Notes under the pieces: model-generated
Databases searched by the model: none
Told to the model about the DNA's origin: nothing
The model's input: only the letters and a program-made list of their open reading frames with translations
Program-made: the position numbers and the translations under genes
In this document: positions 36,778-47,937 of the stretch, piece by piece
Numbering within the stretch: the first letter of the stretch is position 1
Layout of the letters: every line of letters begins with the position of its first letter
NCBI GenBank assembly: GCA_028455995.1
Contig: JABELC010000004.1
Location: 310,001-374,000 of the forward strand
Direction: 5' to 3'
DNA: 64,000 nt
Source of the DNA: Scleromitrula shiraiana
Taxonomy: Eukaryota > Ascomycota > Leotiomycetes > Helotiales > Sclerotiniaceae

Positions 36778-38831
36778 ATGGCATCTGTTACGAATCTCGA
36801 TAATGATGTTAAAAACAAACGCGGGGATAGAGTCACTCCCGCTGCCGTGAATGAAGTTAGGAACTTCATCGAAGAATCCCTTGGGGAGAGCTTACCAGAT
36901 GTTGGAGATGATCCTAAGTTTGGTACATATAACATATTGGCTGCGCTGAAAGATGGCGTGGTACTTTGCAAGTATGTTTAACTTGGTTTACAATTAATGT
37001 ATTCATTTACTAACATGGAATATCTAGACTCGCTGCCCTCATCGATCCTACTAAAGTTCGCGGATTTAAGTTAAAAGCGACAATGCCTTTTATACAACGA
37101 GAGAATATCGCATTATTTCTCGCAGCATGTGAAAACTCGCCTTTAAATCTACACGCTCACGACAGATTTCTTACTGTTGATCTCTACGATGGAAAAGATC
37201 CGGCGCAAGTACTTCAATGTATTGCTGCCTTTAGCAGAGCCGCCAATAAAGTCGAACCAACCAAATTTCCCAACCCGATCGGTGCGAAATCCCGCGGTGG
37301 TGTTGTTAGCCCTCAGGTTACTGGAACATATTTAAACACGGGCTATAATAATAGGGGTAGAGGCGTTTCCAATACTAGCACTACAACATCGCCTTACAGT
37401 GCTAATACTCTTACCCCTTCGGTAACTGGGGATTCGGGTGGTAGACGGAGTCCTGGGAAATTTGGGGCACCTACATCACCTAGTAGTGTCAGTAGTTGGA
37501 GTAAGAAATCCGATGAGGGTGCAACATCTCCAGCTTGGAATATAGCGCAATACGGATATATGGGTGGGGCAAGTCAAGGAAATATGGGGGTAGCATTTGG
37601 TGGTAGAAGACAAATAACAACTGCTGGACCACATGTTCCCAGTCTGGCCGAGAAAGAAAAGAAGAGGAGAGAGAAGGAAGCTGAAGATGAGCGATTGAAG
37701 CGTGAGGCGGAAGAAGAGGCACGGAGAGCTGCGGAGGCTGAAGAGGAAAGGGCTCGCATTGAAGAAGAAAAGAGGTTTACCGAAGAGACTGAGAAGTTAC
37801 GGCAAAAGACTCTGAATGAGAAACGTGAATGGGAGGAGCAAGAACGGAGATGGAAAGCAGAGGAAGAACGAAGAAAGCAGGACGAGATTGAAGCAGAATC
37901 CAGAGCCCAAGAAGATCGAAAGAGATCAAGAGGTGTCAATGATGCTAAACTTCAAGGTCAATTCTTGAGCCAATACCAAGCAGAGAATGATCCTAACAGA
38001 GGTGACAAAAGAATTACAAGTAGCGAGAGTGAGAGGATTAAGCAATTGGAACGAGAGCTTGCCGAAGCTAGGGAAAGGGAGCGTCGATATGAAGCCGAAA
38101 GAATATTTAAAGTCAAAACCGGCGAGCGACATGTTATAGAAGAACATGATTTAACATTACGATTAAAAGAGGAACCATCCAAAGCTCGACCTAGATCAAG
38201 AAGTCGACCTCGTTCCGCCATGCGAAAAGATAGCGACGAAGCATGGCGCCAAGACGAACGAGAATATCTTCGCAAACAATGGAGTTCACAAAATCAAAGC
38301 GAAGAATCACCTCGCCCATTACCAGAACCAACACCAATAAAACCTCACCACACAGGAGGAGCAGCTAGACCACTACCAGATCCTGCCAACTACACGTCTC
38401 CTAACAGAACTGCCAACCGAACCGATCGATTTCTCTCCTCCAATCCCCCTCCCACACCCCCAAGGCCAACAACGACCTACTCCAACGAAATCGGCACCTT
38501 CTCCAGCACCGCCGAGCGCGACGCCGAAGACCGTCGTCGTGCTGACTCGGTCACGAAAACGAAAGCAGGAGGATGGGCATCCAAATCGCTGCTCGAAAAA
38601 GAAATGGAATTGGAACGACAACGACAGCAGGAGTGGGAAGAAGGACAGAAGGAATCAAAGAGTAAGATTGCGAAAGGTGATGGTGTGGATGGGATTGGTG
38701 GGGGGATTGGCGGGAAGTGGGATGTTAATCAGTGGACGGGGTATACGGGGGGGGATGGGCAGAACAGGGGGACGCAGGGGATTGGGGCGGGGAGGAGACA
38801 GATTGTTGGGCCGAGACCTCCTCCTCTTTAG
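36778..38831 (+). CDS. Calponin-homology domain protein with coiled-coil tail
   Basis: Exons 36778-36971 and 37028-38831 splice over a 56-nt intron to 665 aa; the ATG at 36778 is preferred over an upstream TTG. A single CH domain occupies about residues 15-125: VRNFIEESLGESL, the core DGVVLCKLAALIDP created by the splice junction, MPFIQRENIALFLAAC and VDLYDGKDPAQVLQCIAAF. This is the transgelin/calponin type that binds actin. Residues about 125-230 are Ser/Thr/Gly-rich; about 230-380 is a long charged coiled coil (alternating Glu/Lys/Arg runs); the rest is Pro/Arg-rich disordered sequence ending GRRQIVGPRP. Yeast Scp1 and related proteins cross-link actin but lack so long a tail, so this is probably a larger filamentous-fungal actin-associated scaffold. 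Function beyond actin binding is unknown. Confidence 0.8.
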
Positions 38832-39654
38832 GTGGTTTTCTGTTGAGGGTTTGGATGGGATGGAATGGTGGGTTTTAATTGAGTGGGGTGGCGCGAGATA
38901 GATAAATTCGTGTGTATATTCTGTGGGTGGTTTTGCTTCATTTTGGGATGGGTTGGGTTGAGTGAATGGATAATGAGGGAGTATCAAGCTTGCGGTTTAA
39001 ATCATAATGGGTGGCAGGCTGGATGGGTAGGTACATTAATCGATCTGTTGGGTTGGGTTTATTGGGCTGCGTTGTGTTACCTTGAATGGGAACTTCATAA
39101 AGCGAATCAAACTTGTTGTTTTTTGTAATAAGTATATAAATACCTAATCGAATTATATCAAATCAAATCTTCTTCTGAAAGAATCATCATCCTCGTCATT
39201 GTCATTATCATTGTCATTGTTATATCGATTATCTCTTGCGTAGGTATCATACAATACACCTTCAAGTATCTTCTGACAACGCCCGTAAATCCTCACGAAG
39301 TTCCAGCATTGAAACACCATAAAGTCAACACCAAACTCGCTTTAACAAAAAAAAAAAAAAAAGAAACATCGTAAATGAAGAAGTTTACAGTACTCACGAT
39401 TAAAGAAAACAATCAAATAGCCAATCCAATCCAATCCCATACGTAAATCAATCCTAATTAATGCACATCCACACATAACCAAACAACCGCCATAGAGAAA
39501 AATCCATCTACAAACCCCCCAGAAACCCATCCACTAAGAGAAAACATCTCCCCACACACTGCACACCTCACAAATTTCACGCTATATAAATTAAAATAGT
39601 TAGACCCCACATATCGTCAATCAAGACAATAACCAACAATCAATCGTCTGATTC
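38832..39654. other. Intergenic region
   Basis: Contains the 3' flank of the CH-domain gene, a TCATTGTCATTATCA repeat near 39195 and an A17-like run near 39345. Nothing else can be supported. Confidence 0.5.
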
Positions 39655-39766
39655 GTTCGGCTGGCGCAATGGTAGCGCGCAAGACTTCTATTCATCCTAT
39701 CTTGAACGAAGAATAGGCAGAAAAGGGATTATCTTGAGGCTGTGGGTTCGAGCCCCACGTCGAATG
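39655..39766 (+). tRNA. tRNA-Arg (anticodon UCU) with intron
   Basis: Acceptor stem GTTCGGC (39655-39661) pairs with GTCGAAT (39759-39765) using two G-U pairs. D arm GCGC-AATGGTA-GCGC is at 39664-39678, anticodon stem CAAGA (39680-39684) pairs with TCTTG (39732-39736), and the T arm GTGGG-TTCGAGC-CCCAC is perfect. The anticodon TCT is at 39687-39689, followed by A37; a 40-nt intron (39691-39730) sits one base 3' of the anticodon, the canonical nuclear tRNA position. It reads AGA arginine codons. The discriminator base is G at 39766. The T-rich tract at 39771-39800 on the + strand would end RNA polymerase III transcription. Confidence 0.9.
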
Positions 39767-39769
39767 CAT

Positions 39770-39788
39770 TCTTTTTTGTTTTTTTTTG
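39770..39788 (+). terminator. Pol III terminator of the tRNA gene
   Basis: A run of T (CTTTTTTG then T10) begins five bases after the mature tRNA end, as expected for a pol III stop. Confidence 0.6.
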
Positions 39789-39846
39789 CTTTAGTTTTTT
39801 CTGGGTTGTTGGTGGGATCGTTCATGGAAAGATAGATGGAAGGGTG

Positions 39847-39878
<32 letters not shown>

Positions 39879-40259
39879 GCGGCGCCCGTTGAATTTTGTG
39901 AGGGTTGATGGAGTAGATAGACTGTTTAAAGACTAGACTAGACGGTAAGGTAAGGTAAATAAGGCAATGGATACTTTTTCGATATATCGGAATAGGATAG
40001 ATAGATTTGAAGATTTGGGATGAGATATCAATACTTTTTTTTGCCTGTTGTTGTGTCATGCTGATTGATATATTTATCTCATCCAAGGCAAGTGCAACTA
40101 ATGGGAGAGAGAGACTATAGATATAGATATAGATAGATATTCAAATTGCAAAATACATATGATATGACATCCACGGATTACACCATATATGAAATGCACA
40201 AAGATGCAAGACCCAACAACAACTCCCCACCCCACCCCAACCCAACCCATCCCATCCCA
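39789..40259. other. Intergenic region 3' of the metallopeptidase-like gene
   Basis: 471 bp with a (TATG)n run near 39849-39875 and CCCATC repeats near 40235-40262. No gene is supported; a minus-strand frame that crosses the tRNA is only chance. Confidence 0.5.
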
Positions 40260-43200
40260 TCACACCCCCCCTATCTCCACATCCCCATCCCCATACCCCC
40301 TCAAATCCCCCGGCAACGGCAACTCCAACCGCTCATGACACCTCACGAACTCCCGATCCCCCAACCGACCCCTCTCATACGCAACCCTCTTCTGCAACCA
40401 CTCCATCTCGAGCCCCACGCGTCTTCTCTGCAGCTCGTCCAGGAATTCCTCCCGATCATACATCATCTCGTCGTCGTCAACTCTGTACCCGCCGTGCTCG
40501 TCGTGGTCGTGCATGCTCTCTGTATCGTCCCAGTCGTCTTCGTCGGGCGCAATGCTCCAGTCGATTAGCTTTTTGCCTTTGACGCGTCGCGCGTTGACTA
40601 GTGTGATGCCGTATTGTTGCGCGCAGACGAGGGCTTCGCCGGGGAGGGTGATGAGGCGTCGCACTATGCCTTGGGGTGCCCAGCTAAAAGGGGGGGAGGG
40701 GGTTAGTGTTTTTTCTTCCTCTCGTTTCAGATGTAGGAGAGGGAATATGCTTGGTAGGTAGTCAAAAACAAAAACAAAAACAAAAACAAAAATAATAATA
40801 AAAATATACATACGTAAAAACATTCCCCTCATTAGCCAAATGCCACAGCACATTCCGCATCTCAGCCGACGAAAACCTGGGCCGCCCGCCCCCAATCTCC
40901 CTATTCACGCAAATCCTCACCTCCTCGAAATCATGATCCCAGTAGAAAATACTCCCCAGCACCGCATCTCTGGGCCCGTAAATCGGAATCACCTTTTCGA
41001 CGGCCATGATGAAGTCGTACATGCGTGCGTTGGGGGGACGCTCGCACGGTTGCGGTGGGTTGGGGGGAGGCGGCGGCCAGCCGGATCGGTGGAGACGGAT
41101 TACGCCGCGGTAGGTGGCGGCTTGGGTGCCTTCGTCGGGGATGAGACTAGTGGGGGGAGTTAGTTGGGGGGTTGGGGGTGGGAAGGAGGGAGGGAATGGA
41201 GGATTGGATTGGATTGGATTGGATTGGATTGGATTGGATTGGATTGGATTGGATTGGATTGGATTGGATTGGATTGGATGGGGGGAGGGGAGGTGGCTTA
41301 CTTGAATAGGATTCTGGAGCGGGTGCAGTGGAGTAGGAATGCACGCCATTCACTTGCTGCTATGTTTAGACCGCCGTGTCGCAAGATGTGTGATAACTAT
41401 AGAAGGAATGAGATTCCGCATTATATCCAGCTACATTTGGAGACGTTGCAGGAAGGAATAGATAATGAACCTACCAAGACATTCTCAGGCATTCGAAAAC
41501 ATTGCGTGTGCAACGCTAACTGCGTACGATTCCTAAACAAATAATTCCTTATAGTTTCAAACCTCGGACAATCCGGCATCTCATCCTCTTCTTCCTCCTC
41601 ATCAAAATCTTCCCCATCCGAAGTCCCCGACTCCCCATCATCTCCATAAACAAACTGCAAATCCCATTTATGAACCCTCCCCGTCAACGACGTAGATTGT
41701 ACTCTTTTAGAATACCACCGTCTCGCATAATGATATTGATCTTTCGCATTAGCAAACGTAATTCGATTACCCCCTTCATTTGGAATTCCTCGAAATTCAT
41801 CGAAGGGTTGGGGGACTGGGAGTTGCTGTTTGGTTGGTTGGTTGGGTCTGGGTTTACTCCATATCATTTCACTGCCGACGGTCTTGGGGCCCATGAACAG
41901 CATCTCGCCGCCAAATCTATATATATGTTTGTCAGTCCAGTTATTGGAAATTTCGGCTCTCGCCTTTTTCGGGGCACTTACCGTCGGATGACTGACCACC
42001 AGTCTCGGTTGAATGTATTGAGAAAGTAAACGGCGGGAATAGGCCAATACAAAGGGCGATAGAAATCCTACGCAAGAAATTAGCGTGCTGGTAAGATATA
42101 TATGTCTCATCCCAACCGCTAGAATAGGGGCTAAGGATGTACCTACAGGAGGTCTATAAGCCATCTCCGGATGAGCGCTTGTATATCCCGATTGATCAGC
42201 TAGCGCGAATTTATGTCTATTCTTCACGTTAGAAGCACAGTTGGCAAGTTAGATATATAGGTGCCTACGAAAGGTATCCTCCAGTTGGCCATGATATGTA
42301 ACCACGACTAAGGCCATAAGTATGTAAAGAATCGGACATTCCCCCAAAAATCTTTAGTGAAAGGTTAATATATTGGAAAGGGAATCCTGTGATAGATTGC
42401 CACTTACATTTTGCTCCAGCTATATAGCAAAGTATTCCTAGTTAGTGAATTGAACATGTTGGATAGGAAACAATATTGAGGATGCCTTCCAAAATGGCAA
42501 CGGAAAAACAGGAGGCAGCTAGAGCGACACATACCGAGAAACCACTTGCAAAAGTTAGCATATTGATGAACAAGCTTTCTCACAAACAAATTGAAGGAAG
42601 AAAACATACACCTCACAAAACCCATCATTCTCCCAATAAAGATCCTCCGTAAAAGTCCCCATATGCATAGCTCTCAACAGCGCATGCTATCACCACACAT
42701 TAGATTAGTCAAGTTCCAATCCAAGTCCCCATCAAACAAAAGAACCAAGATACTACATACACCAAGCTCATGGATAAGGGTAGCCGCCAACCCCCACCTC
42801 AACCCATCAACATCCGCCGCCGTCATCCTCTCCACATTCCCCGGCAACAGCGCCTCCATCGTCTCAAAACTAACCGATATCTGCACCAGATTATGCACCG
42901 CATCTTCTTTTGTCAATGCATTGGTCAATTCGGCCTGGAGAAGTGTTTGCGCGCTAGCTCCGCATGATTTGAGCCACCAGTATACCCTTTTCGACAATTG
43001 GTTTATTCTCTCTTTTGTACGCTCGATGGCTTGAGCTTGCTTTCGGCTTGATCGCTGCGCGAATCGTCGCCATCTTCTCTGTTTTTGTGTGTGGGATGAG
43101 CTGGCGTGGAGTTCTCCGGGGTGGATTATTGTGTATTCTTCATTGGCCATAAGCGCATCGAACCTAGAACGCAAATAGTATTCATCTATCAGTGAAGAAG

Positions 43201-43856
43201 TCCTAGAAATGCGGCACATGCAAAGTAGGAAATGGGAAATGCATACCAGGGCCATTTATCCGAGTTCGAGAGAATCAAACTCGCCAGTCTTACGGCAGGA
43301 AGAAGTGCATCCCACACAGCATCGTTCTCGTACTAACATGCCATCAAATCAATACCAATCCCCAATAATACACTACTTGAAAAATCCGAAAATGGAGAAA
43401 GCTCACAGCATTCCAAAATCCCGGTCTCGTTCCCGGCATAGGAGAATCCGCCATATGCCGACCCAGTATCTCCCTCGAATTCCACCTCTCCCTCGCAAAA
43501 GCAGGATGGATTGGCGTTCCCTCCAATGCATTTGTATCCTCCTGGGTTTCAAGTGGTAATAATGCACCCAGACGATGTAATTCGGCCGCGGTAAAATCTA
43601 TCAGTTTCGGTTAACCCTACAGAATCTATCAATTGAAATATATAGTGTTGTGGAGAAACTAACTGCCGAAAAGACATCTTTGTACGTATTGTTGGTTCAA
43701 GAGATTTTTCCGCTCTCTGGCGGAGTCGGTGGGTTTTAGGGTGATGGGGGTTATGCCGCTTTTTAGGGGCAGTTGGCCTTTTATTGATGTGTAAGAATGA
43801 CCGACGGGATGTCCGTAGAGCTCTGCGAGAGCTGTCTTTGGCTTTCGTGATGGCAT
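40260..43856 (-). CDS. Fungal HELGH zinc-metallopeptidase-like protein, 14 exons
   Basis: Exons: 43856-43664, 43597-43407, 43332-43247, 43163-42761, 42686-42610, 42544-42535, 42419-42408, 42351-42269, 42216-42147, 42067-41982, 41916-41475, 41396-41302, 41146-40814 and 40683-40260. All junctions are GT-AG and the sum is 835 codons, giving 834 aa. The zinc motif HELGH (residues 288-292) is built across an intron: HELG ends exon 4 and H begins exon 5. Downstream CEVGFSLEQNIFGG offers E316 as a possible third zinc ligand, as in gluzincin peptidases. Exons 6 and 7 are only 10 and 12 nt and supply VGFS and LEQN. Later blocks include FYRPLYWPIPAVYFLNTFN, an acidic Glu-run, SEWRAFLL and a C-terminal domain around APQGIVRRL with an acidic segment. 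I do not recognise the family by name; peptidase activity and substrate are inferred from the motif only. No signal peptide is visible. Confidence 0.7.
40767..40797. repeat. (CAAAAA)n hexanucleotide array inside an intron
   Basis: Five copies of CAAAAA followed by an ATAATAATA run in the intron 40684-40813, close to the donor site of exon 13. Confidence 0.85.
41201..41275. repeat. (GGATT)15 pentanucleotide array inside an intron
   Basis: Fifteen uninterrupted copies of GGATT occupy half of the 155-nt intron (41147-41301) between exons 12 and 13 of the metallopeptidase-like gene. On the mRNA strand the unit is AATCC. Confidence 0.95.
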
Positions 43857-45397
43857 GATTTTTCTTCTCCTATGTGATATTGCCCTGAAATGGCCTAATT
43901 GATATAAGTTTCGACGTATCCTTGATGAGATTGTCAAATGGCGTCTCAGTCAATATGTAATATTCATAGATAAAAATGGGTTAATATACAATTCCGGATG
44001 AGACACTTGGGCATATGAAGATTATTGATATCTCAAGGTCGTAATACCTAACCGTTTTGGTAACAGAACTTACCTTTCACGTCCACTTCCCATTGTGATC
44101 CAGCTGTGCACAAAGAAAATAAAGGACTTGAGAAGGTCGAAAAGTGCATCAAATATGGCCAACCGATGCTGTCAAAGAAAAATAAAATCGTTGAACAAGG
44201 GTAGATAACCACTAGGGTTTTAAATGATATTGGAACTATACACTTTTGAAATGGCACAGTCCATACTTATTAGTGTTTAAAGCTTCAAATCTCTCTATTG
44301 ACCTTACATGATAAGTATTGTGCAAAATGAATTCAAACTATGTATTATTTGCATCCTATATAAATCCCATTGTTTAAGTACTGATCAGTATTTGAAAGTC
44401 ATACATTCACCCACCTCATGTGGGTGAATGAATATGGAGAAATATGAAGAAAGGCACTTGCCAATTACTAACCACATCGAGATTTTCCCCTTTACTAGCC
44501 CCTTCTCACAAAATCTAAGAGTCCAAAATTCAAAAATAACATCAAAATCACACATGCCGCAACAAGTAGGACGTAAATATTGAAAATTTCGATTATCATC
44601 TCCCAAGCCATCTCTAGCACCGAGCCCGGCCTCTTCTCAGATCTATCATACAGTGTCTACCATGGTATCAATCCTCTCTCTTTCCCTTTTATATCCTCAA
44701 ATACTCTATGCTCCCTGCATATCAAGATCCCTTTCTCGTCTTATATTAATTAAGTAATTACCATTACCTCTTTCTTTCTAACCATTGTCTCTTTTCCCAA
44801 GCTCTACAAACAATTCCAATTGCACGGAGAGTCTCGGGTATTATTAAATCTCCCCTGGAGACAATTATTATCAACCAACCACTAGTTCCAACACCACTTC
44901 CAAAAATAACCTAAATCCCACAACCCCATACATCCATACCCTTTTCTCTCCAAGCAAAAGCTAGTACTGCCTCCATAGCTGTCCGTCGAGGAAGTCCCAT
45001 AGACAATAGAAATAAAAATTGAAACAAAGTAGTCAGGCATCTTATAATGTACAAATATTAAAGCCTCGCCCAGTGGGCGGGAAAAGCAAACAAATTAAAT
45101 AATCTTCTTCGGTACAACAAGACCTCACCGAGTGCGTGTATGGTATAATGCGATAAACAGGAAGCAAATCAAAGCAATCGAAAATTAACAAATAGGTAGT
45201 AGCCTGCCACCAAAAGCATTATGGCATTAATTAACAAATAAAAATTTCGCGTTCGTGAAGATGTGTCGGCCGTGTGTATATGGCTATGTGTTGATTCGAG
45301 CGAGAGTCGAAAACATATGAAAAATATATAAAATGTGCGTAGAGGTTGTCGAATAATCTGCTCATACCTCGAAATGAAAAATGGTTTTAGGCGCAAA
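43857..45397. other. Intergenic region
   Basis: 1.5 kb of AT-rich, low-complexity sequence that includes the promoter of the metallopeptidase-like gene and the 3' flank of the TBC gene. An 11-bp perfect inverted repeat with a 5-nt loop lies at 44404-44430 (CATTCACCCAC/GTGGGTGAATG). A short GC hairpin CGCCC-AGT-GGGCG is near 45067. No gene is supported. Confidence 0.5.
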
Positions 45398-47937
45398 TCA
45401 TCTCTTTTTTTTGCCTTTGTGTAGCTTCCATTCAGCTTTAGTAACTTTCATCAGAAGCTCTTCATCCTTGACAGGAATCCAACTCGTGAGAACTTTCATC
45501 GCGTTCTCGAAGTCACTATCGAGTAATATTTCTCTCGTGCCATCAATTAATGCGGCACTAGTAGCATGAATGATGTCTAGGCCACCTGCAAATGGCCGGT
45601 CCTTGTTTTCCGGTAAAGATAAATCGGAGTCTCCTAGAAGCATGAAGACATCCCAAACACGGAGCTGCGCAGGAAATGGGATGGAGTAGTTGAATAGAGT
45701 TAGGTACCATCTCGTGCCGTAAGCAGTGGGTTCGATACATAGCTCATTCTGAAAACATTAGCAAGAAATCATAACAAGGAGATATAAGACTTACAAGCTT
45801 AGCCGATACCTCACCACCGTCCAACCATTTAGTAGAAAACTCATCTAACGCGGCCATCAATCCTGGAAATCCTGGTTCGTATAATTTTTCTAGACCACGT
45901 AAAGTCCACATGCGCACTAGCATGACGAAACATTTCTCTTCGTCATAATAACACAGAAGAGTAGCTGCCAATGATGCCATCCCCTGAACATATCCAGTAG
46001 CGGGAAAGTATAGCGACAAGGCGTGAAGCACTCTGAAAAGAAGTCGTTGACCTCCTCTATATCTTCGTCTAAACATTATGTGACTGTTGATCGTCCGAGG
46101 GACATCAACATCTATCTGAACATCATCTGCTGAACCCTGGTCCTGTAAAGTGTGGAATGCCCGTATAATATCCTGGTCGGATGCACTATCTTTCCTCTTT
46201 TTGGCCGAAGAAGCAAGAAACGAATACCACGCCGCAGAACGCCAGCGATCTGGAATGCCTTTCCATGTTCGCTCTATTAGTTTGGAATTTTTGGTATCGA
46301 ATTCAAAGTCCATCCCTTCTCCATCCTTTCCTGTCTTGACAATTTTAGCCATTTTCCTCCATTTTTCGGTCCGTTGCGATTCTTTCTTCTTCATTAACTC
46401 CACGCCGATGCCACCATCAGTCTCTTCGGCGATATCAGCTAGACCAGGGGGTAGCGTGAGCATGTCGCCAGCTTCGTCCATCCATCTCCTGTCTTTGTTA
46501 CCCGGTAATCGATTGGCAGCAGCCCGCAGATTTGAACTTCGCGTACTTCGTATTGAAGCACTATCTCCTTGAGCCCTTAAAGACCTCGCAGACTGTTTTC
46601 GACTAGGTGTTCGACTAAATGTTCTCCTCGATGTCGCTGAGGATGGCGTTCGACCGAATGCTCTCTTCTTCCGCGGCGCTTCTGATGCTAATTGAAGTAC
46701 GGTCGAGACGCGCTGTGGTGGTCTTGGTTCGGGTGTACCAGGTCTCGAAGGTTTGCTTTGCATGTTGATAAAACCATATCTGTCGACATCTTTACCATCC
46801 ACATCTTCCCAATCCTCGATTCCTCCTGCTAATTCCCCTACCCTCCTATTCGAGTACGCGCTCGAAGCTCGCTGAGGTACGCCGGTGCCATTTGCAGTGA
46901 GGTAGCTGTTTGCTCTATGGAATTATTAGTGGATTGTCAATTATGAATAAGCAGATCCACTCACGTAACAGGTCTATTCAGCATTAACTGCCCACCAGGT
47001 GTTGAACGATGATCAATTGTATCGTCTTTTCCATCGCGCCAGTCCAACCCCGAACCCGACTCATACATTGATCTGACTTTTTGCGACTCCATTTCTAAAT
47101 CGCCCGACAAAACCCTGATGGAAGGTGTTGTTGTTGCTAACATAGATATGCTGGGTTGTCTTAAACATTTCTGTCAGCATGTATTAAGCAGGGACTCCAT
47201 GGGGGGGCTTGTTCCCACCTTTGCGTAGCATTATTGGAATTAGAGTTCACGCGCGCTTGTCCATTTACTGCCTTTTTCCCGCTCAACATCATACTACCTC
47301 TTTTCGAAAAAGACATAGACTGCATAAAATCCTCCTCTAATAAATGTTCACTCGGTATTGGAGTTGTGATAGGTGAGAATTCCTCCTCTTCGGAATTTGC
47401 GATTGATTTTCCAGTTGGGGTTTTAGGATTACTATTCTTGCTCTTCCAAACACTTATAGGTCCAGAACCAAAGCTTTCAGACTTTACAATTTTTGATGTA
47501 GGCGACGTTGGTGATTGCACTTGACTGGTCGATTGAGGTTCCACATAAGATGTAACAACTGTTGTAGTTGTAGAGGGTAAACTCGAATTAAAGTTTATGT
47601 TTATGCCCAAGACATTATCATCCACTGTATTCACCGAGCCTTCGCGAGCTGCAGTACTTGTGGTAGGCGCAAGACCTGAATCTCTCTTTGTATCATACTT
47701 CTCTCCTCCCAACCCATTCACAAGTTGTCGTGGTCGAAATGCAGGATGTGTATCGGTTGGTGGAGTCAGTGGAGGTGCGACCGTTACGGGGATTGGAAGC
47801 TGTGCAGGGAGCGTTTCTTCGTATCTCATTGCGATCAGCCCCTCCTCGGTCACCGTACGCGTAACTTGTGGGGTGCCAGTACTAGATGATGATTTTATTC
47901 GCAAACCCTTAAGACTTCCATGTTTCCCAGATGCCAT
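45398..47937 (-). CDS. TBC-domain Rab GTPase-activating protein
   Basis: Exons 47937-47219, 47159-46965, 46914-45795 and 45748-45398 with introns of 59, 50 and 46 nt, giving 794 aa. The first in-frame ATG is 47937; the frame stays open upstream but has no ATG, so a further 5' exon is possible. Residues 1-about 500 are Ser/Thr/Pro-rich and disordered. The TBC domain (about 515-770) begins with GIPDRWRSAAW, carries the arginine-finger region VDVPRTINSH, the turn RYRGGQRLLFRVL and the glutamine-finger motif GYVQGMASL; the end reads RVWDVFMLLGDS. Such proteins stimulate GTP hydrolysis by Rab GTPases and so turn off membrane-traffic steps. Which Rab is served cannot be told. The second catalytic region is completed only across the last intron. 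Confidence 0.82.

Noticed and set aside
39697..40086. 129-codon minus-strand frame
   Set aside because: It crosses the tRNA gene and a TATG repeat; it is a chance frame.
41421..42227. Single 268-codon frame as a separate gene
   Set aside because: It begins inside an intron with a non-coding start and reads through two introns; the spliced alternative gives a better sequence (FYRPLYWPIPAVYFLNTFN) and a frame consistent with 14 exons.
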